A stretch of DNA of 64,000 nucleotides. Origin: Silicimonas sp. GTDB taxonomy: Bacteria > Pseudomonadota > Alphaproteobacteria > Rhodobacterales > Rhodobacteraceae. The notes beneath the pieces were generated by a model that ran no database searches, was not told where the DNA came from, and was given only the letters and a program-made list of their open reading frames with translations. Within the stretch, counting starts at the first letter, position 1; each line of letters begins with the position of its first letter. The DNA lies in contig JAJEFO010000043.1 of assembly GCA_022820365.1 (NCBI GenBank), positions 62,001-126,000 of the forward strand, in the 5' to 3' direction. The position numbers and the translations under genes were made by a program. Of the stretch, positions 16,755-26,083 are shown piece by piece.

Positions 16755-18386
16755 ATGGATTCACATGATTATGTTATAGTCGGCGCAGGATCGGCTGGTT
16801 GTGTTCTCGCGAACCGGCTTTCCGCAGACCCTGGTCGACGCGTACTTCTGATCGAGGCTGGAGGGAAGGACCGGAACATACTGTTCCGACTGCCCATGCT
16901 GATGGGCAAGCTATTTCAGTCGGGCATCTACAATTGGCACTACCACACGGAGCCTGAAAGAGCACTGAACGGCCGTTCCTTGTTCTGGCCGCGCGGGAAG
17001 GTTCTCGGCGGATCGTCGACGATCAATGGAATGATCTACGTGCGCGGCAACCGGCGCGACTACGACGATTGGGCACAAAGGGGGTTGTCGGGCTGGAGCT
17101 ATGACGATGTTCTTCCCGCATTCCTGCGCTCGGAAGGGCACATTCAACGTGCGGGCGCCTATCACAATTCGGACGGCGAACTGACTGTCTGCCGTGCACG
17201 CGGACGAAATGTACTGCTCGACATATTCTGTCAGGCCGGCGAAGAGGCAGGGTTCCCGGTCAACGACGACTTCAACGATTCAGTGCAGGACGGCGTCGGG
17301 CGTTACGACTTCACGATCCGGCACGGCGCGCGATGGTCGGCGTCTTCAGCCTTTCTTCGGCCTGTCATGAAGCGGCCCAACCTGACGGTCCTGACTCACG
17401 CCCTCGCCGAACGTATTGTGATTGAAGACGGAAGGGCCATTGGCGTCGATGTATCCCGCAACGGTTTGACACGCAGATTCCATGCCAATGACGAAGTGGT
17501 CCTATCCGCAGGGACGGTGAATTCACCTCATCTCCTGATGCTGTCCGGAATTGGCCCGGAAAATGAAATCAGCCCGCATGGCATCACGCCGGTTCACCAT
17601 CTGCCAGGGGTTGGGAAGAACCTGCAGGATCATGTGGACTGCGTCATGTCCTGGGAATGCACCAAACCGGTGACACTCTACGGTGATCTGCGCGCAGACA
17701 AGCTGGCCCTGTCGATTGCCCAGGGACTGATTTGGGGCACAGGTGTTGTCACGACATTTCCGTACGAAGCCGGAGCATTCCTTCGATCCCGTGAAGGGCT
17801 GGACGCACCGGACATTCAATTGCACTTCATGCCGGCGCTGGAAAAGACGGCCAATCTGAATTTCCCGAACCCGTTCAAGCGGCAACCTGCCGAATCCAAC
17901 CACGGGTTCACGTTGCGGGTCGGTCCCGTCAAACCTGAAAGCCGCGGTGAAGTGACCCTGCGTTCAGCCAATCCGATGGATGCCCCAAGGGTGTTTGGGA
18001 ATTACCTTCTCAACGAAGTTGATCTGCAAACACTGATCCGGGGCATACGTCTGACCCGCACCATCGTCAGCCAGCATGCATTCTCGCCGTTCCGGGGCCG
18101 TGAGCTCTCGCCTGGACCGGAAACGACCAGCGATAGCGCGCTTGAAGACTGGCTCCGGGCGTCAGCGATGACGACCTTTCATCCGGTCGGGACCTGCAAG
18201 ATGGGCGTGGATGATCTCGCCGTGGTCGACGCCAGGCTCAAGGTTCACGGCATCGCGGGTCTTCGCGTTGCCGATGCTTCGATCATGCCCGTCATTACCA
18301 GTGGAAACACAAACGCCCCTGCAATCATGATCGGCGAAAAGTGCGCCGAGTTCATTCTGCAGCAAAGAACCGGAGGACCGACATGA
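16755..18386 (+). CDS. GMC-family FAD oxidoreductase (choline-dehydrogenase-like)
   Basis: This 543-residue flavoenzyme oxidises an alcohol group on an unknown substrate. The N terminus is the FAD fold HDYVIVGAGSAGCVLANRLS, followed by GMC signatures GKVLGGSSTINGMIYVRGN and SAGTVNSPHLLMLSGIGP. The active-site region near the end is TFHPVGTCKMG with a His, plus ITSGNTNAPAIMIGEKCA with an Asn. It starts at ATG 16755, or at GTG 16740 overlapping the glycosylase stop. Its stop overlaps the NIPSNAP start. No signal peptide is seen. Substrate preference cannot be told from sequence. Confidence 0.9.
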   Translation: MDSHDYVIVGAGSAGCVLANRLSADPGRRVLLIEAGGKDRNILFRLPMLMGKLFQSGIYNWHYHTEPERALNGRSLFWPRGKVLGGSSTINGMIYVRGNRRDYDDWAQRGLSGWSYDDVLPAFLRSEGHIQRAGAYHNSDGELTVCRARGRNVLLDIFCQAGEEAGFPVNDDFNDSVQDGVGRYDFTIRHGARWSASSAFLRPVMKRPNLTVLTHALAERIVIEDGRAIGVDVSRNGLTRRFHANDEVVLSAGTVNSPHLLMLSGIGPENEISPHGITPVHHLPGVGKNLQDHVDCVMSWECTKPVTLYGDLRADKLALSIAQGLIWGTGVVTTFPYEAGAFLRSREGLDAPDIQLHFMPALEKTANLNFPNPFKRQPAESNHGFTLRVGPVKPESRGEVTLRSANPMDAPRVFGNYLLNEVDLQTLIRGIRLTRTIVSQHAFSPFRGRELSPGPETTSDSALEDWLRASAMTTFHPVGTCKMGVDDLAVVDARLKVHGIAGLRVADASIMPVITSGNTNAPAIMIGEKCAEFILQQRTGGPT

Positions 18387-18721
18387 TTCTGGAGCACCGA
18401 ACCTACACGTTTCGGCCGGGCACGGTCGATGAATGGTTGGAAAATTACAGGACGAAGGGGCTGCCCGTTCAGAGGCGTCACCTGAACCGTTTCGTCGGGC
18501 TCTATGTTTCGGAGATCGGCAGTCTGCACACCACCGTTCTGATGTGGGCCTACGATAGCCTTGCCGATCGGGAGATGCGTCGGGCCGCAATGTACGCAGA
18601 CCCCGACTGGCAGGCCTTCATTTCGGAGATCTGGTCCATGGACGCAATCCAGAAGCAGGACGTGATGATCATGAATCCTGCCCCGTATTCGCCCGGTGTC
18701 GAGTTGTCCGCCGAATGCTGA
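18383..18721 (+). CDS. NIPSNAP-family protein
   Basis: This is a small 112-residue protein of the NIPSNAP family (ferredoxin-like fold), with the diagnostic beginning ILEHRTYTFRPGTVDEWLENY and a later WAYDSLADREMRRAAMYADPDW. Bacterial members often lie next to catabolic dehydrogenases; their biochemical role is not established. The start ATG overlaps the GMC stop (ATGA), so it is translated with that gene and probably serves the same pathway. The longer track ORF (from 18341) is out of line with the family N terminus. Confidence 0.88.
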   Translation: MILEHRTYTFRPGTVDEWLENYRTKGLPVQRRHLNRFVGLYVSEIGSLHTTVLMWAYDSLADREMRRAAMYADPDWQAFISEIWSMDAIQKQDVMIMNPAPYSPGVELSAEC

Positions 18722-18791
18722 AGAAACGCGCGGAAACGACGATGAGGTCGGAGCACAAGTCGGTCAACAACCCAGTCAGGAGGAACATACA

Positions 18792-19856
18792 ATGCAAATC
18801 AAACCAGCTCATGGATCGAAGCAAGTCCAGTTGACCACAAGTCGCCGCCGTTTCATGCAGGGTAGCGCGGGGGCAGCCATGCTGGCATCCGGCCTGATAC
18901 CAGCCACGGCCGGAGCGGCCTCTGGTCTGGTCGCGTTGGTCCACACGCAGGCTGCCGGAGATGCGGGCCCAGTGGATTCGATGATCTCCAAACTGAAACT
19001 GTTGGCAGACGAACAGGGTTTTCAGTATCGAACCATCTACGCTCAAGACCCGGCAACATACGAGACCATTTTCAGGACTCTCGGAGATGCGGGTGCAAGC
19101 GTTGTCGTGTCGACATTCAACGAGGTTACAGAACCCTTTCAGGCTGTAGCGCCACACTATCCGGAGACGAAATGGGTTCAGCTCTTCGGTGACCCGATGG
19201 ATCCGCCAATTTCCAATGTCGTTACGGTCTCCTACGACTACTACCTCGGGTGCTACTTGTCCGGCATCTTTGGCGCCAAGGTCAGCGAGGCGGGAAAAAT
19301 CGGCTTTATCGGGGGAATCTCGATTCCGCCACTCAATGCTGACTTCAACGCGCTCAAGGCAGGAGTGCAGTCGGTTAACCCGGACGCCACGGTCACGGCT
19401 GCTTTCGCCGGTTCGTTCCAGGATCCGGCGAAAGGCCAGGAAATCGCAACACAGATGTTCAGCGATGGCATCGACTACATTCAGACCGACGCGGCCGCGA
19501 CCGATTTCGGGATAATCGCTGCGGCCAACGAAGTTGAAGGACGGATGGTCAGCGCGTTGGACCCGGCCCAATATTCGCACGGACCAACGTCGGTCATCAG
19601 CATTGTTGGCCTCGATTTCGGGGTATCGCTGTACAGCGAAGTATCGAGTGCCCTTGGCGATGCCTGGGCAGGCGGAACCCATGTCAACACCGGGCTCGGA
19701 ACCGGCGTTATCGAATTCATTCGCTCGCCGCTCTATGCCGACCAGGGACCGGACGATATCAACGCCAGATCTGACGCAGCCTGGTCGGCCGTACAGGCGG
19801 CGCGGGCGGCCATTCTCGACGGTTCGCTTACGGTACCTTTCAATACCGAACTCTGA
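18792..19856 (+). CDS. BMP-family solute-binding protein (Tat signal)
   Basis: This 354-residue binding protein of the BMP/PnrA family is commonly involved in nucleoside or nucleobase uptake. Its start has a strong AGGAGG site 9 bases before ATG 18792. The N terminus carries a twin-arginine signal (SRRRFMQGSAGAAMLASG) and a probable cleavage near AGAA. Mature-domain features include FIGGISIPPLNADFNALKAGVQSVNP and GIDYIQTDAAATD. It is followed by a 13-bp hairpin and then the ATPase and two permeases of the same importer. The ligand is unknown; nucleobase-like is inferred from family and from the amidohydrolase, glycosylase-like and RutR-like neighbours. Confidence 0.9.
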   Translation: MQIKPAHGSKQVQLTTSRRRFMQGSAGAAMLASGLIPATAGAASGLVALVHTQAAGDAGPVDSMISKLKLLADEQGFQYRTIYAQDPATYETIFRTLGDAGASVVVSTFNEVTEPFQAVAPHYPETKWVQLFGDPMDPPISNVVTVSYDYYLGCYLSGIFGAKVSEAGKIGFIGGISIPPLNADFNALKAGVQSVNPDATVTAAFAGSFQDPAKGQEIATQMFSDGIDYIQTDAAATDFGIIAAANEVEGRMVSALDPAQYSHGPTSVISIVGLDFGVSLYSEVSSALGDAWAGGTHVNTGLGTGVIEFIRSPLYADQGPDDINARSDAAWSAVQAARAAILDGSLTVPFNTEL

Positions 19857-19863
19857 ATGCAAC

Positions 19864-19893
19864 GGAACCGGGCCGTCCAAACGGCCCGGTTCC
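19864..19893 (+). terminator. hairpin after BMP binding-protein gene
   Basis: GGAACCGGGCCGT and ACGGCCCGGTTCC pair perfectly over 13 bp around a CCAA loop, 8 bp after the stop codon. There is no T-run, so partial termination or 3'-end protection of the binding-protein message is likely. Confidence 0.75.
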
Positions 19894-19919
19894 CGCTGGT
19901 CACTTGTCGTGGTTGGAAA

Positions 19920-21503
19920 ATGATGCATCGATCTTTCGTGCCTGCGCTGAGTTGCAGCGGTGTTACTGTCCAATATGGTCCGGTGACCGCAATTGCAGGT
20001 CTTTCGATCGAATTTGCGCCCGACTTGATCCACGCTGTCGTTGGGCAGAACGGTGCCGGGAAAACAACCTTTGCGCGCGTAGCGGCCGGCCTTGTGAGAC
20101 CTGAACAAGGGCAAATCTCCGTGAACGGGCGCCCTCTGCCGACGGGTAGCGTTCCAAATGCGCGGGCTGCCGGCGTCGAGCTCGTACACCAGAGTTTCGC
20201 TCTGCCACCTTCCTTTACAATCGCAGAGGCAATGGAGTTTGGCTCGACGCGACCCGGAGGAATTTTCTCGGGGCGGAGTCTCGCTCGGCGCTGGAAGTCG
20301 CACCTTCGGAGCCTCGATATCACTGCGGATCCGAACAGCCGCATTCGTGACCTCCCGATCGAGATCCAGCAGGGGGTCGAGATCGCCCGTGCACTGGTGA
20401 CGGAATCGAAACTTCTGATTCTCGATGAACCGACGGCCGTGCTTTCGCCCTCCGGGATCGATCTCCTGTTCGATCGGATTCGGAGGCTGAAATCAATGGG
20501 TGTAACGGTCGTCTTGATCCTTCACAAGATTCGCGAAGTCCTGGCCGTCGCCGATACGGTGACGGTGCTGCGGGGTGGGAAGCATGTCGCCGGCCCGCTG
20601 CCGTGCACGGAACTCGAAAGCGCAAGCCTCGCGCGCTTGATCATTGGTGATGGCACAACGGTGCGGGAGGGCGGCGACATCAAGGCGTTGACGGGTGCCG
20701 ACGCACCGGAGTCTTTCGAGCGTACGGCCGTGCCCGTGACTGAAACACCAGCCCGGACAACAGCGCCGCTTCTGGAAATCCGGGCGGTCTCGACAGCACC
20801 CGATTCCGAGGGGCCGCCGCTCTCTCAGATCGATGTCACGCTGCAGCCCGGCGAAATCCTCGGAGTCGCGGGCGTCGAGGGCAACGGTCAGCGCACACTT
20901 GTGCGGGCGATTGCCGGCCACGCGGACCTGATCTCGGGTACGATACTGTTCTCAGGGGTCGACGTCACACGGGAAAACCTGACCGAGCGTCGGCGCCAAG
21001 GGTTGAGAATTATCCCGTTCGAACGCAATACCGAAGGGCTGAGCCTGACCAGTTCGCTCTGGGAAAACTGGAGTTCAGGTGCGCTGCTGCAAGGATCGCT
21101 GTTGCGGTACGTCCGACCGGCGCAAATGCGGGCATCGTGCGACACGACACTTTCGCGCTGGGATGTCCTCTATCACGATTGCCGCCAGTCGGCCGGTTCC
21201 CTGTCGGGCGGCAATGCTCAAAAGCTGATCCTGGCGCGCGAGATTGACGATGAGGCCCGGCTAATTGTTGCCGCGCAACCAGGCCGCGGCCTGGACGTCG
21301 GCGCAACAGCCTTTGTCTGGGATGCGCTACGTTCCGCCCGAGATCGTGGATGTGGAGTGCTGTTGATCTCCTCCGACCTCGATGAGTTGTTTGACATCAG
21401 TGATCGTGTCCTTGTGATGCTTTCCGGCAGGTCCGTAGGGGAGCATTCTGCGCCCTACGATTTGCAGGCCATCGGGGCGGCCATGACCGGTGCGAACCAA
21501 TGA
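19920..21503 (+). CDS. BMP-type ABC importer ATP-binding protein (two nucleotide-binding domains)
   Basis: This 527-residue tandem ATPase resembles RbsA/YufO. Domain 1 has Walker A GQNGAGKTT, LPIEIQQGVEIARAL in place of the classic signature, and LLILDEPTAVLSPSG. Domain 2 has the degenerate Walker A GVEGNGQRTL but a canonical LSGGNAQKLILAREI, followed by AAQPGRGLDVGA. This asymmetry is normal for the family. The track ORF starts at 19857 inside the hairpin; ATG 19920 (or 19923) follows it. Its stop overlaps the first permease start (ATGA). Confidence 0.92.
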   Translation: MMHRSFVPALSCSGVTVQYGPVTAIAGLSIEFAPDLIHAVVGQNGAGKTTFARVAAGLVRPEQGQISVNGRPLPTGSVPNARAAGVELVHQSFALPPSFTIAEAMEFGSTRPGGIFSGRSLARRWKSHLRSLDITADPNSRIRDLPIEIQQGVEIARALVTESKLLILDEPTAVLSPSGIDLLFDRIRRLKSMGVTVVLILHKIREVLAVADTVTVLRGGKHVAGPLPCTELESASLARLIIGDGTTVREGGDIKALTGADAPESFERTAVPVTETPARTTAPLLEIRAVSTAPDSEGPPLSQIDVTLQPGEILGVAGVEGNGQRTLVRAIAGHADLISGTILFSGVDVTRENLTERRRQGLRIIPFERNTEGLSLTSSLWENWSSGALLQGSLLRYVRPAQMRASCDTTLSRWDVLYHDCRQSAGSLSGGNAQKLILAREIDDEARLIVAAQPGRGLDVGATAFVWDALRSARDRGCGVLLISSDLDELFDISDRVLVMLSGRSVGEHSAPYDLQAIGAAMTGANQ

Positions 21504-22540
21504 GCGGGCAATTGACGTCAGTCTTGCGCAGTCTGGTTTTCGTGCTCTTTGCATTGCTGCTCTGCTCCGCAATTTTCCAGACTTCCGGGTTCTCGGCAGT
21601 ACAGGTCCTGAACAGCATTGCCGAGGGTGCATTCCTGAGACCCAACGCGGCCGCGCAGAGCCTGCGATGGGGTCTGCCTCTGTTCATCACGGCCGTCGGC
21701 GTCGCCATCAGCTTTCGCGCAGGTTACTTCAACATTGGGGCACAAGGGCAATTCTATATCGGCTCGATAGCCGCTGCCATTTGCGCTGAAGCGCTGACAG
21801 GTGCACCACCGATCTTTGTCATTCCTGCGTGTTTCATCGCCGGAATGGCCGGAGGTGCTTTCTGGGCTCTATGGCCCGGTCTCTTGCGTATCAGGTCGGG
21901 AACGGACGAGGTCATCACCACCTTGATGGGCAATTTTCTCGCGAGCCTGTTATTGATCTACGTCACGTCTGGACCGCTCAAGGACCCGTCGGGTTCTGGA
22001 CAGCAGGCATCCAGCCGTCCGCTTGATTCTTCCTACCGCATCTCGGATTCGCTCGGGGTCTCACCTGTCATCGTGACTACGGCCCTTGTCACGGGCGTGG
22101 CCATGTGGCTGCTGGTCAATCGCTCCGCCTTCGGCGTTCTTGCTGGTCTCGCGGGGCGCAACGGTCAGATGATACGCTGGCTCGGTACGAAACAGTGGCA
22201 ACTCGGCCTTGCGAGTTTCTTGATCAGCGGTGCCTTGGCGGGGCTGGCAGGGACTCTGGAATTCATGGGACCGAACGGCCGAATATCCAGTGGCTTTCTC
22301 CCTGCGCACGGGTTCACCGCCATACTGATTGCCCTGGTTGCGAATACATCGGTGATTGGAACGGCCGTTGCCTCGCTCTTTTTTGGTGGATTGGCCTCGG
22401 CTGCGCTCTACCTGCCGATAATGGTCGGGCTGCCGGCTTCGGCCATCGACATCATCAACGCGGCCATAGCGCTGTTTATCACGGCGAAATCAGCCTTCGT
22501 GGATCGGTTGCTTCGGGTTGGGAGGCGCGACCATGGATGA
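21500..22540 (+). CDS. BMP-type ABC importer permease 1
   Basis: This is a 346-residue hydrophobic permease of the BPD_transp_2 family with about nine or ten membrane segments. GLPLFITAVGVAISFRAGYFNIGAQGQFYIG contains the FN[IL]G[AV][EQ]GQ motif typical of this subfamily. GLAGRNGQMIRWLGTK and LAGLAGTLEFMGPNG follow later. Start overlaps the ATPase stop and the end overlaps permease 2 by 8 bases, so all three are translated as one unit. Confidence 0.92.
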   Translation: MSGQLTSVLRSLVFVLFALLLCSAIFQTSGFSAVQVLNSIAEGAFLRPNAAAQSLRWGLPLFITAVGVAISFRAGYFNIGAQGQFYIGSIAAAICAEALTGAPPIFVIPACFIAGMAGGAFWALWPGLLRIRSGTDEVITTLMGNFLASLLLIYVTSGPLKDPSGSGQQASSRPLDSSYRISDSLGVSPVIVTTALVTGVAMWLLVNRSAFGVLAGLAGRNGQMIRWLGTKQWQLGLASFLISGALAGLAGTLEFMGPNGRISSGFLPAHGFTAILIALVANTSVIGTAVASLFFGGLASAALYLPIMVGLPASAIDIINAAIALFITAKSAFVDRLLRVGRRDHG

Positions 22541-23426
22541 AATGATCATTGCCATCCTGCGGTCCAGCACCCCCTTGATCTACGTCACATTGGCGGGCGT
22601 CCTGGCTCAACGGACCGGAATCTGGAACCTTGGTCTTGAAGGTCTGATGATCATCGGTGCCTGCGCCACGGTTCTGGGGATCGCGATAACAGGGTCGTTC
22701 CTGCAGGGATTCCTCCTGGCCGTTGGCCTCTGTGTGGCAGCATCGGTTCTGCTTTGGTTCGTCATCGAACGCCTCAAGGCCAACCAGATAATTGCGGGCC
22801 TCGGGTTGACCGGGTTGGGACTCGGAGGGACCGCCTTTGCAGTCGAGGCCTATATGGGAAGTCAGGTCGCGGTAACGGTCTCGTCTGGTGCTCCCAAGGC
22901 CGGTCCGGTCCTGGGCGCATTTGGCGTACTCTCGATCTTTGTGCTACTGATGCCGGTTGTCGTGCTCGGTCTCTGGGTCCTGTTGAAGTGCACCCGCTTC
23001 GGCTTGCAGTTGGCCGCCTGCGGCGAACATGCGTTTGCGGCCCGAAGCGTCGGTGCCGACCCATCCCGCATAAGACTGATTGCTCTGGCTGCCGGGGGTG
23101 TGCTGTGCGCCGCCGGCGGTGCTGAATTGGCCACCGGCAGCCTGCAGTTATTCGCTCAGAATATGACGGCAGGCCGAGGATTCATGGCGTTTGCTGCCGT
23201 GATCTTTGGTGCGGGACACCCTGTCTGGTCGACATTTGCGGCGTTGTTCTTTGCCGTTGCCGGCGTTCTTGGCATTCGCGTTCAGTTGACTTTCGGCGAC
23301 AATATTCCTCATGGCCTGCTTCAGACCTTGCCCTATCTCGCGACAATTCTGGGCGTGTGGGTCAGCGGGAAATTGCGTGGCGGAGCCAAGGCAGCGACCC
23401 TTACCGAAGAACAGAGTGATGTCTGA
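22533..23426 (+). CDS. BMP-type ABC importer permease 2
   Basis: This 297-residue permease is the partner of the preceding one, with GIWNLGLEGLMIIGACATVLG near the N terminus (the second-permease form of the family motif) and AGRGFMAFAAVIFGAGHPVWST near the C terminus. GGAGG-type sequence precedes ATG 22533, inside the end of permease 1. Its last bases overlap the amidohydrolase start at 23419, tying substrate import to the enzyme. Confidence 0.92.
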   Translation: MDEMIIAILRSSTPLIYVTLAGVLAQRTGIWNLGLEGLMIIGACATVLGIAITGSFLQGFLLAVGLCVAASVLLWFVIERLKANQIIAGLGLTGLGLGGTAFAVEAYMGSQVAVTVSSGAPKAGPVLGAFGVLSIFVLLMPVVVLGLWVLLKCTRFGLQLAACGEHAFAARSVGADPSRIRLIALAAGGVLCAAGGAELATGSLQLFAQNMTAGRGFMAFAAVIFGAGHPVWSTFAALFFAVAGVLGIRVQLTFGDNIPHGLLQTLPYLATILGVWVSGKLRGGAKAATLTEEQSDV

Positions 23427-24999
23427 GTCGAACACCGCCAGGCACGCGACACTTGTTCGGGGCGCAATGATTCTGGCGATGGGTGGCGGCAGCTTCGACA
23501 GCCCTTTCGTCGGCGACATTCTGATCGAGGGCAACAGGATTTCGGCGATTGACACGAACCTTGAAACACCGGTAGGAGCCGCCGTCATTGATGGTTCCGG
23601 CAAGCTGGTCATGCCGGGCCTGGTGAATGCACACACACACTCCAGCGAAACGTTTTTTCGGGGACGTTACGAGCGCCTGCCACTCGAACTCTGGCTGCTC
23701 TACGCCTATCCGTTGCTGATGGGGCCACCGTTGTCGCCTCGACTGGTCTATCTGCGGTCGCTGCTGCTTGCCATGGAATCGCTGAAAAACGGTGTGACGT
23801 TGATGTGCGATGACTTCTTTGATCCACCACGTCACGATCATGACCGACTGGCGATGGTGTTCCGTGCTTACGAGGATATTGGCATCCGCGCCAATGTTGC
23901 GAGCGCGGTCATGAATGTCCACCCGTTGGACGCGTTGCCATATGCGCGCGAAATCCTGCCGGCCGAGGTGCAGGCGCAACTGGATTTCGGGCCGATGATT
24001 GCCGCTGACGCCTATGTCGAATATTGCGAGGAAGCATTTTCCCGCTTCCATGATGATAACGGAAGATTGCGCTTCATGGTGGCGCCGTCGGCTCCACAAC
24101 GCTGTACGCCGGATCTGTTGCAAGCCTGCAGCGACCTTGCACGCGAACGGCACGTCCCATTCCACACCCATGTTCTGGAAACCAAGACCCAAGCTGTGAC
24201 CGGGCACGAGTTCCATGGCACGAGCCTCGTCCGTTACATGCACGACCTCGGAATCCTGATCCGAAACGTCACGATCGCCCATGCGGTCTGGGTCGATGAC
24301 GCGGACATCGATCTCATTGGAGAGTCGGGATGCGCCGTCGCGCACAACGCCATCTCGAACTTGAAGCTTGGCGCGGGCATTGCGCCGGTCCGGCGCCTGA
24401 TGGACGCAGGAGCCGTGCTCGCCCTGGGCACGGATGGAGTTTGCTCGAATGACTCCGCCCGAATCTTTGATGTCATGCGCGTTGCAGCGCTTGTTCAGAG
24501 CGCCACGGGGCCAGATTTCAGCCGGTGGTTGACGGCATCAGAAATCCTCACGGCTGCAACGGTCGGCGGCGCGCGCTCGGCCGGTCTCGGCGATGTGACC
24601 GGATCACTCGAACCGGGAAAGTGCGCTGACCTGATCATGCTGCGGATGGATGAACTGGCCTTCACGCCATTGAACGACCTTTGCAAGCATCTGGTCTATT
24701 GCGAGAATGGAAGTTCGATCGACCGCGTAATCGTTGACGGCGTGACAGTCGTGGAACACGGCCGCTTGACGCAGATTGACGAGCAGGCAGTCCTGGCCGA
24801 AATTCGCGCGGCGATGCCGGAGTATCTCGAGGCCCATTCCCAGATCGAAGAGCGAAACAGCGTCTTTTTTCCACATATTGAGAAACTGCATGAGCGGGCA
24901 TCCAGACAAGATGTCCAGATGTACCGCTACGGTGGCGACGACGATTCAGGCGTCTTGGCCTCGGGGACGTTAAATTTCGGCGGTGCAGGATGCGCGTGA
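23419..24999 (+). CDS. amidohydrolase, TRZ/ATZ/guanine-deaminase-like
   Basis: This 526-residue metal-dependent hydrolase of the adenosine-deaminase-like amidohydrolase class probably deaminates or dechlorinates an N-heterocycle. Metal and catalytic sites are visible in order: GLVNAHTHSSETFFRG, VPFHTHVLETK, TIAHAVWVDD and LGTDGVCSNDS. The ATG at 23419 lies inside the end of permease 2, so it is translationally coupled to the importer. The C-terminal tail (about 40 residues, with MYRYGGDDDSG) is longer than I would expect and runs up to the insertion-sequence remnants at 25 kb, so its end may have been altered. Guanine or 8-oxoguanine deaminase, or an S-triazine-type enzyme, are all possible. 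Confidence 0.88.
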   Translation: MSESNTARHATLVRGAMILAMGGGSFDSPFVGDILIEGNRISAIDTNLETPVGAAVIDGSGKLVMPGLVNAHTHSSETFFRGRYERLPLELWLLYAYPLLMGPPLSPRLVYLRSLLLAMESLKNGVTLMCDDFFDPPRHDHDRLAMVFRAYEDIGIRANVASAVMNVHPLDALPYAREILPAEVQAQLDFGPMIAADAYVEYCEEAFSRFHDDNGRLRFMVAPSAPQRCTPDLLQACSDLARERHVPFHTHVLETKTQAVTGHEFHGTSLVRYMHDLGILIRNVTIAHAVWVDDADIDLIGESGCAVAHNAISNLKLGAGIAPVRRLMDAGAVLALGTDGVCSNDSARIFDVMRVAALVQSATGPDFSRWLTASEILTAATVGGARSAGLGDVTGSLEPGKCADLIMLRMDELAFTPLNDLCKHLVYCENGSSIDRVIVDGVTVVEHGRLTQIDEQAVLAEIRAAMPEYLEAHSQIEERNSVFFPHIEKLHERASRQDVQMYRYGGDDDSGVLASGTLNFGGAGCA

Positions 25000-25636
25000 G
25001 TGAAATTCAGTACATTTTCGTGGAATTTTCCAGGAATTACATACACAACTGACCATCGGCTACGAAGACGTTGCACCTTTGTTCTGCCAGCATATTGTGT
25101 GGAGCGGCGCGCCTTCACGGCAGTAGCCATTGGCGGGCTCTTGAGGGCAACGCGCGTGCCAGCGCCGCCGCCCCGGTCCTGGAGGTGATAAAAATAACGG
25201 ACGCCCGTCACGCTGAGCACCGAACCGTCCCGGCTCCAGCGCGTGGTCGGCAGGATCCCGGACATAACCAAGGAGCGGCACGCATCATGCTGCTTGCCGA
25301 GAGCGTGAAGCGCTTCTCCGTTCAGATACGCTTCCACGATTTCCCGCTTCTTGGCTGTGCTGTGGCGTCTATGTCTCTTGCTCATGGGTCCTCCTAAACG
25401 AAGGCCCCAGATGGGGGAATTCCTAAGATCCAAATTGTCCAATCTCAGGGGCGTACTCCAAACAGGGACCGAAGTGTTCACAAAAATACACACATGAATT
25501 CACAAATGCTGGAAGTTCGGCAAACCTGCGAATTCACGTGCTGGCACAAAGGCCTGAGAGCTTGACCTAAAAGTTGAGCGGTCCCCCCAGATGTGGCATT
25601 TCCCCGTTGACTTCCACACCAGACAGGGAGGGCCAC
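25000..25636. other. gap with insertion-sequence debris
   Basis: This stretch between the amidohydrolase and the IS5-type fragment has no intact gene. It contains the transposase N-terminal remnant listed below, on the minus strand, and sequence I cannot assign. Confidence 0.5.
25266..25385 (-). pseudogene. transposase N-terminal remnant
   Basis: The translation from ATG 25385 (MSKRHRRHSTAKKREIVEAY, then LNGEALHALGKQHDACRSL) is a typical helix-turn-helix N terminus of an insertion-sequence OrfA, with a strong GGAGG ribosome-binding site. After about 40 residues the reading frame (track ORF 24927-25493) loses similarity to any transposase. It is a decayed or truncated copy. Confidence 0.65.
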
Positions 25637-25823
25637 ATGGCCTGGAACGAGACCACTCAAGAGCAGTATAGACGACCGATGGACAGATTTGAAACCGATT
25701 TGACGGACGAGGAGTGGGCGGTGATCGCGCCTCTCATTCCGCCTCCCGGCAGGATGGGGCGCCCGCGCGAGCTTGACATGCGGGAGGTCTTCAACGCCGT
25801 CCAGTTCATACTGGGGACGGGAT
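25637..25823 (+). pseudogene. IS5-family transposase, N-terminal fragment
   Basis: From ATG 25637 (after GGGAGG) the frame encodes about 60 residues with RFETDLTDEEWAVIAPLIPP and GRMGRPRELDMREVFNAVQF, the well-known N terminus of IS5-group transposases (DUF4096). It is cut off at the left end of the IS21-family element; the remaining frame runs into terminal repeats. The rest of the transposase is not found on the other side of IS21. Confidence 0.85.
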
Positions 25824-25840
25824 TGCAAAATCCTGCGACA

Positions 25841-25957
25841 CTTGACGGAAAATCTTACAACACTTGACGAAAAATCTTACGACACTTGACGGAAAATCCT
25901 GCCGGACTTGACGGAAAATCCTGTGACACTTGACGGCGAATCCTGCGGCACTTGACG
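25841..25957 (+). repeat. six 22-bp terminal repeats at the IS21 left end
   Basis: CTTGACG occurs at 25841, 25863, 25885, 25907, 25929 and 25951, exactly 22 bp apart each time, within a unit close to AAAATCCTGNGACACTTGACGG. Such arrays are transposase-binding sites in IS21 elements. Confidence 0.85.
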
Positions 25958-26083
25958 GCCGTGGACCGGGTCGTCCGCGAGCGCCAAGAGGGCGGCGGGC
26001 GGCGACGGCTTAGAAACGGATTTCGGCCTTGCGGGCTCTCTCTCGGAACTGCGTCCTCTCTCTTCGGATCGAAGAAAGGATGC

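Noticed and set aside
24927-25493. 188-codon minus-strand ORF at the amidohydrolase end
   Set aside because: Only about 40 residues look like transposase; the rest reads antisense into the amidohydrolase gene, so it is not one gene.
25841-25957. CRISPR-like regular repeats
   Set aside because: The 22-bp units are contiguous without spacers and are mirrored at the other end of the IS, so they are IS21 terminal binding sites.
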